A DNA stretch of 64,000 nt, from contig JAVTVJ010000013.1 in NCBI GenBank assembly GCA_034509425.1, positions 372,001 to 436,000 of the forward strand, in the 5' to 3' direction. Shown piece after piece: positions 31,801 to 64,000 of the stretch (the first letter of the stretch is position 1; each line of letters starts with the position of its first letter). The DNA comes from Eopsaltria australis. Its lineage: Eukaryota > Chordata > Aves > Passeriformes > Petroicidae. Below the pieces are notes generated by a model that searched no databases, was not told the origin of the DNA, and saw only the letters and a list, made by a program, of their open reading frames with translations. Position numbers and translations under genes: made by a program.

Positions 31801-33831
31801 AGCTCCTTTGGCAGTCCTCATATTTACCTCTGTGTGCATCTCCACCCATCAGCCAGCGCCAGGAAGTGGCTTCTGGCTCGGCAAAATTCAAACCAGACAG
31901 CTCTTTCCTGGCTGAAAGCGTGACAAACTGTACTAGAGCCCTGAGCAAAGCAAGGAAGTGTTCCTGCTGTGTTTGAAGCAGCCCTCCTGGCCTCGCTCTG
32001 GCAGGCTGGTGCTGATAGCAGCTCCTGAACGCTGTAATCCAGGGTTCCCTTGGGAGAAGAGACTGAGACAGGCTGAGTTTTGATCAGCAAGGTGGGTGGT
32101 TTGCAGCCAGAACCGCAGGCACCCCCCAAGAGCAGCTCCTTGCTTTTTAATACATTTGTCATTTCTGCGGTGACAGGAGGGAGGGTGGCAGAGCGTGAAC
32201 ACGACAGGAGTTGAAGAGTTGCTGGTTAAAGGAAGGGAACGTGCTGTGCTGGGGGGCTCTGGGGGTTTCTGAGCCAGTTCCCTGCTCTCAGCTGGTTGGA
32301 GGTTTGTCTCTCCAGCCCCCCTGGAGAACAGCAGCTCTGTGCTGGAGCAGGATGTGCTGTGCTGCCTGCCTGGAGCAAGCCCTGCCTGAGCCTGGGGGAT
32401 CCTGGTGGGATCTGCCAGGTGGTCACAGCACTGGGACAGGGGGTGAGCAGGGCTGTGGTTGCCCCCAGGATCTCTGTTCTCTGTGAAGGGACTGTGCACT
32501 CACAGAGATTGACTTCCCAAGGTTTGCTGAGAATCTCAGTTTCCTGAATGAGTGCCCTGCCTGCTGGACCATCCTGCCTCACCTCATCCCACACAGCCTT
32601 GAGCTCTCTGAGGCTGAAATTGTGGGTTCTCTTAAAAGATCTAAAAAATGTCTTCATATTCCATCACTTTGGGGCTGGTTTTGCTCTTTTGAAATATTTC
32701 ATAAGTATTTCTACAAATATTTATGTTAAATTTTACCAGGCTTCTCCATTTTAGCATTAATTTGTCACTGCCTTTCAAAGCAGTTGAAAATCCAGTTTTA
32801 CTGACAAGCCCAGGGTGTATCCTGTCACTACAGCTTAAATCCTCACAGAGCTTGGCAAGGCTTGGGACCAAAGTCACTGTGGTGCCTGTGAAGACAATAC
32901 CCTTCATTATGTGTGCGTGTCATCAAGTCACCCTCGTTAAATCCTCTACTCCCAGTTAAAAAGCTACAGCCTCACCCAAAACAAATGTGTGGAGAGACCA
33001 AATTGGTCCTGTTGGACCAGTTTTGATTTAATATCTCTGGAAGCAGAAGGCAAAAAGAAGAGCATCTTCCCCAAAGCTGTCATGGCACTCAGATAATCAA
33101 AAACGAGGAGATGAGGAGTGTGCCCCAACTCCATCTGTCTGAGCACAGATCCCAGGTGAAAGCAGAAGTTTGTGCTTTTGGAATGGTGTTGGTAGGGAGT
33201 CAAAGAGGAGGAAAATACCTTTGGGAAATCTTTATCTTTAAAAAAAAAAGAGGATAATTGGGAAGGAGAAATAAAAGAGCGTGAGACTCCATGTGAGACT
33301 CATCCTCTGTTAAAAAGGAGTCACCAGGATCCCTGAGGAATCCCAGGCAGGAGGTGCTGCCAGGCAGGAGGATGTCCCTGCCCCATCCCTGGAGGGGCTG
33401 AGCTTTGCTGCCCAAGGGGCTGAGACTCTGGGTGGGTGAGTGCAGCTGTGCACAGGAATGGTCAGAGAGCCCCTCACACACCTCCTTTGCACCTCCTAAC
33501 AGAAGCACAGAGTTTATTCCCTCCCCGTTTTTCTTTCTAAGAGCCCAGTGAGCAAGAGAGGAACCTTTATGGGTGGCAGAGATTTTACTGATTTATTTTT
33601 CCTTAGCTCTCCTCCATCTCAGCTCTCAGTTCCACCCTGTCCCTCCTGTGCCAGCCCTGGCTCTGTGTGTGTGTTCAGGGGCAGTGTGAGCTGCCATGGG
33701 CTGCAGGTGGCACCTCTGGTGCCAAAGGGAGGGTCACAGAGGGCTGTGGCCACTGCATCCATTCCTGTGGCTCCCAGGGCTCCCTCCTGCCCTCTCCTGA
33801 GATCCATCCCATCCCCTTGCCTGCTTTGCAG
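28840..33831. other. Gap between AKR copy C and the first RGS9 exon seen
   Basis: I found no exon with a recognisable protein family on either strand. A moderately GC-rich patch at about 29270-29900 might mark a promoter, but no start exon resembling the RGS9 N-terminus could be found. The 233-codon frame at 28977-29678 is Cys/Ser-rich without a known domain and is probably chance. If RGS9 starts inside this window, its first exon should lie here. Confidence 0.45.
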
Positions 33832-59623
<25,792 letters not shown>

Positions 59624-61733
59624 CCCCGGCACGGAGGCTCCTCCCAGGCCTGAGGTGGCTGTGTTTGCCATGGATGGCTCAGCACATGGATCGTGCTCTT
59701 GGAGAAGGGTGTTGGAGCCATCCTCCAGCACCAGGGACACTCACACCACCACAGCCGTGGGTAACAGCCCCTGGAGTGCCCAGCTGTTTGCCATCCGAGA
59801 GCTCCAAACCTTTCTGGACTGGTTTTCTTTCCTATCTTTGGTGTGTTCGGTTCTGCTCATGACAAACTTGTTGATAAACGAGCCTGGTTTTGTGCCCCCG
59901 AGCAGATGGAGGGTGTGCTGGTGATGTCCTGGGAAACGCTGTCTTATCGGAGATTCTGGCTGGACCATGAGGTGTCAGCACACTGAACACAGCACAGCTG
60001 GAGCAGGGCTGGCAGGGGCTGGCAGGGCAGGATTCAGGCTTCAGTGCCAAAACTGGGGCGTGTCTGTGTCCCCAACCTGGGCCCACCTCCTAATACATTT
60101 TTTTTAAATTTAAAGTGCGCTGATTAAGAGGCAGCTGATTGCTGGGGAGAATGGAGTGGCCCTCATGAGCAGCTGTGTGCCGAGTGGCAAAGCATCATTC
60201 CTTCATCCAGACCAAACGTGATCCCAGAGGCATCAGGGAGTGCAGAGCCCTCCTGCTTTAGCTCCAGCTTCCCAGTGCAGGGGTTTGAGACCATGGCTCA
60301 GGCTGGGAACACCTGGGCAGATCCAAGCCAAAGCCCTGTTGGTGTTTTGGGCCCCTCCAAGCTGGGATTGATGTGTTGCCACAGGCTGTGCTGATATTGA
60401 GTGCTGGACTGTTGCCTTCCTTGTGTCAGTGTTTGAAGGTGGTTGTTTTATTCCCTGGAGGTGTTTCCTCGAGGTGTGTGCTGTGGGTCCCTGTTCTGTA
60501 CCCTGGCCACGACCTGTGGCTTCTGATGTTGCTGTTTTGTACTTTCTGATTATAAATGGAGTTTTTCCTGTGTGGCTGATGTGGCTCCACACGCTCAGTC
60601 CTGCTGTGGGATTTATTCTCCTCACACACACTCAGCACTCCCTGTTTCCTCCAGGTCTGGGCTGACACTTCCCATCACAGGGCAGTTTGGGAAAATCAGG
60701 AGGCTGCTTCTGTCTCCAAAGAGTCTTTCCCAGGGGAGCCAAGGGTTGGGCATGAGGCTGCTGGCCCTCACTGCCTGTGGTGCTCCTCTTGTACAAACAC
60801 ACCTTGGGTCTCCATGGCTTTGCTCTGTCAGAGGGACCTGGTCCTGCTCTGCTGTCACTGACAGGGACACCTGTTATTGATGAGAGACAAATCTGGTGTC
60901 TTCTGCAATTTATTTTGTGAATATTGTTACTCAGCCAGTCCTGGCAGGACATTGGTGATGTACAATGCAGGAAACGCAGCAGGAAGACTTTGTGATTTGT
61001 CAGAGAAAAGAATATTATATTGATTATTATGTACATTTGATAAGAGTCACCGTGCTGTAAATATTTCTCTCATTGCTTTGGGGCTTCTCTTGGGCACCTC
61101 CTTGCCTTTGAATACTCCTCGTGCTCATCTTCCACACCCGAGGAAGGAGTTCAGATGCAAAACTGCTGCTCTGCCAGGGCTGGGACACCCACATCCAGCC
61201 AGGTACACACCCATCCCAGAGGCCAGCACTGGCACTTCCCAACATTTACCCCTCCAGGGCTGCTTTTTATTCCCCAGTATCTCCCAGATATCTTTTCCCC
61301 CAATATCCTCCAACTGCAGCTCCTTCCCCTGGGGGCACAGGGCCCTGCACTGTGCATCTCAAGCCCTGCTCCCTTTGCCTTGGCTCCCGCGGGTGCCTGC
61401 TGGCTGCAGGTTGGAAATGACAGCTCCAGAGCCCCCGGAGCCCTCCTGCCACCACGCTGTGACATCTGAGGCTGTGTCCCCTGCTGGAGTCCTGGCGTGC
61501 CGGAGTCGGGAGCGCTTTCAGCTCCGGCACTTCAAACCCCCTGGCTGTGCAGGAGCCCACTTATCCCTGCCTGCAGTCACCTGGAGGAATTAGCTCTCTG
61601 CAGCAACTGAGACATCCGAGCTATGCCGGTAATGCGAGGGATGTGCAAGGTTAATGACTGGAAAAAGTAATCGCTCCCTGTGGGCAGTTTCTCAGAAAAC
61701 TCCCTGCTGCTTGGCTGCCAGAAGAAAGGAGAT

Positions 61734-61766
<33 letters not shown>

Positions 61767-63898
61767 GAGAGAGCCCCATGTCCTCTCTCCAACCTCCCAT
61801 GGCTGCACAGACCCTCCCACTCTGTCCCCTCGGTGCTGGAGGGGGCTCCCACACTCCAGGTGCTGCAGGATGGGCTGTAGTGGTCCAGCTTTGGATACTC
61901 ACAGAATGCACTTGGCAGGAATGCCCTCACCCAAAGGTTCTCCACTCCCAGGTGTGGAGGTCCCACACCCACTGTGGGGTGGGCTCCTCCAGGTTCCTTC
62001 ACTTGGGCTGACCTGCAGCTGCTGGGATTTGTTGTTTGGACCAGCCTGGAAAACAAGAGCAGCTTCTGGGGTTCCCCTGCACCTCCTTGAGGGCTCTTCC
62101 CAGGCTGCCTCAGCCACCATCCTCAAGGGGACACTGTTGGGACAGGATGGGAGCAGTCCCACACTCAGGGTGATCCTCATCCTCCTCTGGAGACATGGGG
62201 CTGCCAGTTTTGGGGGTCACAGCCTGTGCCAGGGAGGAGAGCTGTGTGTGGGAGCATGCCCAGCGCAGAGAGCCTGGCTGAAATCTCCAGGTCAAGGATC
62301 TGTTCTCCTGCATCTCTCAAATCTCCCTTCCAGCCTGGCATTCCCCTCTCCTCTCCAGCTGGACCACGCGGCCAAAGCGCCGAAAACACCGAGGGGCTGC
62401 TTCTTCCCCAGGGTCTGGGACCGTGCATTGCTCAAGCCTCATTAATTTAAAAATGGAACAAAGAATGCTCAGCATCCAGCAGGATCAGGCCTCGGGAGCA
62501 GGAAGTACCAGCTGGCTCGGGACAGGGCTGGTTCCCATGGGATTCCCAGTGTGGTTTTGGCAGGCGGCGTGGTTGGGATGGTTCCCCCAGCAGGCTCTTC
62601 CTGCCTGGAATGCCAGCCCTGGAAGAACAGCTGACTCAGAGCGTGACAGCTCCTCGCAGCATCCCCTCCTGAAAGGAGCTGTCAGGGAGGGTTCCTGACA
62701 CCGCTGCCTCTACATTTTGTGCGGGTGGTTTGAAAGCTGAGCTGTAAACCGAGCCCACGCCGTGATGCTGCTCTTGGGAACGCCTGCCCGTGGGTGGAAT
62801 TCACCCTCCCTGCTCCCAGAATAGGGTGCCAGCACAGCCAAAGTGCTTCGTGCTGCATCCACCCCAACATCTGAATGTCTGAGCTGTGATAAACACACAA
62901 TGACAGAGTCACCGTGACTTGGCTCTTCGGGGTGCAGCACAAGCCCAGTCACGGAATGATTTTCCCCTTGCCACGGGGGATATGTTTTATGCATTTTACA
63001 CCCAGCCCAACATCAGAGGTGAGCACCTCACAGGATCCCTTTCAGGTAAAGGTTCCCAGATCTGTTCTGCACCACACTAAAGAGGAAAAGATAAGCTCTT
63101 GCAAGTCAGTTTACTTTTTAAAATTCATGTTGCCATAGCAGCTCAGCACACTGTCTCAAGTCCTCCTTCTTGCAAAACTTTGATCACCATGAAAACAGAA
63201 TTATGTTGTTCTCCAACACATTCTACACATAAATATATTGAAGTTCCCATGGTTCATGCCTCAACACCTCTGCAAAGACCTCTTTTATTTCTTGCTCACA
63301 AAGAATTTTTCTGGCCAGAGGTCAGTGTTTTAAATCTTGGTTTAAAGGCATCTCCTCAGCACCTCTGTGCTCCTGCTGCTCGTGCTCCCAGCCAGTTCTG
63401 GTTCCAGTGGTTTCTAACGCACTCTGGTGCACCACAGCACTGAGCCCAGCCACCAGCTGCTGCCCCAGGACTGCAGGGACACCCTCCTCCCTTGGCTCTG
63501 CTCCAGCCTCTTCCCTGAAGTATCAAAAGAGCACAAATCCCGCTGAAATATCCGTTCATTTGTTGTTAGCCAAGGGAAGCACTGAGCTATATTATCCTCC
63601 ATCACCTCTGGTCCCATCGTGCTGGATCCCCTCTGTCCCAGGGGAGGAGTCTGTCACCCCTCCTGGGATGGGAGGAATCAGCTGTGGGAATGGTTTATTA
63701 TTGGCTTTAGGGGATGAACTCCAGGCTGGACAAGGGCTCTGTGTGAGTGGGGTTTGGTGACAGCTCTGGGTGGGATCACCCGACACCAGCGGCTTTAATG
63801 AGAATTTCTGCAGCCAGCAGAGTGTGCAGGCACCTGCTGCAGCCCCAGGGGCTGAGGTGTGGCTCTCTGCAAGCTCTGCTTTCAGCCTCAGGAGTCCT
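59624..63898. other. RGS9-2 3' UTR and downstream flank
   Basis: No further gene was recognised. The first part should be the 3' UTR of the long RGS9 form, but I see no canonical AATAAA close after the stop, and the true end is unknown. Long open frames at 61654-62445 and 61078-61593 are GC-driven and show no domain. A CAG repeat lies at 61736-61765. Confidence 0.5.
61736..61765 (+). repeat. (CAG)10 trinucleotide repeat
   Basis: Ten perfect CAG units. Open frames across it give Ser, Gln or Ala runs, but no conserved flanking coding sequence is visible. It is 2.1 kb downstream of the RGS9-2 stop. Confidence 0.95.
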
Positions 63899-64000
63899 GG
63901 AATCATGGAATGGTTTGGGTTAGAAGTGGCCTTAAAGCCCATCCAGTTCCACAGGGACAACTTCCACTGTCCCAGGTTCCTTGGAGCCCCATCCAGCCTG
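63899..64000 (-). mobile_element. CR1 LINE 3'-end fragment, cut by the window edge
   Basis: It reads ggaatcatggaatggtttgg, cttaaagcccatccagttcc, cttccactgtcccaggttcc, ggagccccatccagcctg, the reverse complement of a CR1 tail, and continues past the end of the window. Confidence 0.92.

Noticed and set aside
61654..62445. 263-codon plus-strand frame crossing the CAG repeat
   Set aside because: It has low complexity, an Ala run from the repeat, no recognisable domain and no splice context. Probably chance.

Overview
This is a 64 kb piece of vertebrate nuclear DNA, very probably from a bird. The basis is split-exon genes with GT/AG borders, short introns, several CR1-type LINE 3' tails with the avian 8-mer end, small solo LTRs and GC-rich minisatellites. 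There are no prokaryotic operons. I compared protein families from memory, so names rest on recognised sequence, not on a search.

Left half (about 3.8-28.4 kb, minus strand): a tandem array of aldo-keto reductases of the AKR1B type with some AKR1E-like residues. Copy A (3843-11779) and copy B (16738-23605) each have ten exons of the classical AKR1B sizes, a complete catalytic tetrad and a 316-residue product. Each has its own CpG-rich promoter with a TATA-like TTAAAGG. Copy C (26183-28382) keeps only exons 6-10. Its homology to B stops just before where exon 5 should be, so it is a 5'-truncated duplicate. Exon 8 of C is identical to exon 8 of B while other exons differ, which points to gene conversion.

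Right half (33.8-59.6 kb, plus strand): RGS9, the R7-family regulator of G-protein signalling, divergent from the AKR array across a roughly 5 kb gap. Sixteen shared exons encode 449 codons covering DEP, DHEX/R7H, GGL and RGS domains. The first coding exon (about 19 residues in mammals) was not found. After exon E16 two endings are visible. Reading through the splice site gives the short retinal-type RGS9-1 tail. Splicing to E17 (58243) and E18 (59467) gives the long RGS9-2-type tail, ending in the conserved ICPWE motif. The gene also has a GC-AG intron and a tandem TAGTAG acceptor that would insert a stop codon if the first AG were used.

Non-coding structure: a 34-bp VNTR in RGS9 intron 8, a 116-bp (CCTCT)n tract and a 43-bp minisatellite just after the RGS9-1 stop, two solo LTRs with 4-bp target duplications (one inside a 21-bp minisatellite), four CR1 fragments, and three homeodomain-motif-rich candidate enhancers. 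The array and RGS9 do not act in one pathway. The AKRs are NADPH-dependent carbonyl reductases, and RGS9 speeds GTP hydrolysis on G-alpha subunits in photoreceptors and striatal neurons.
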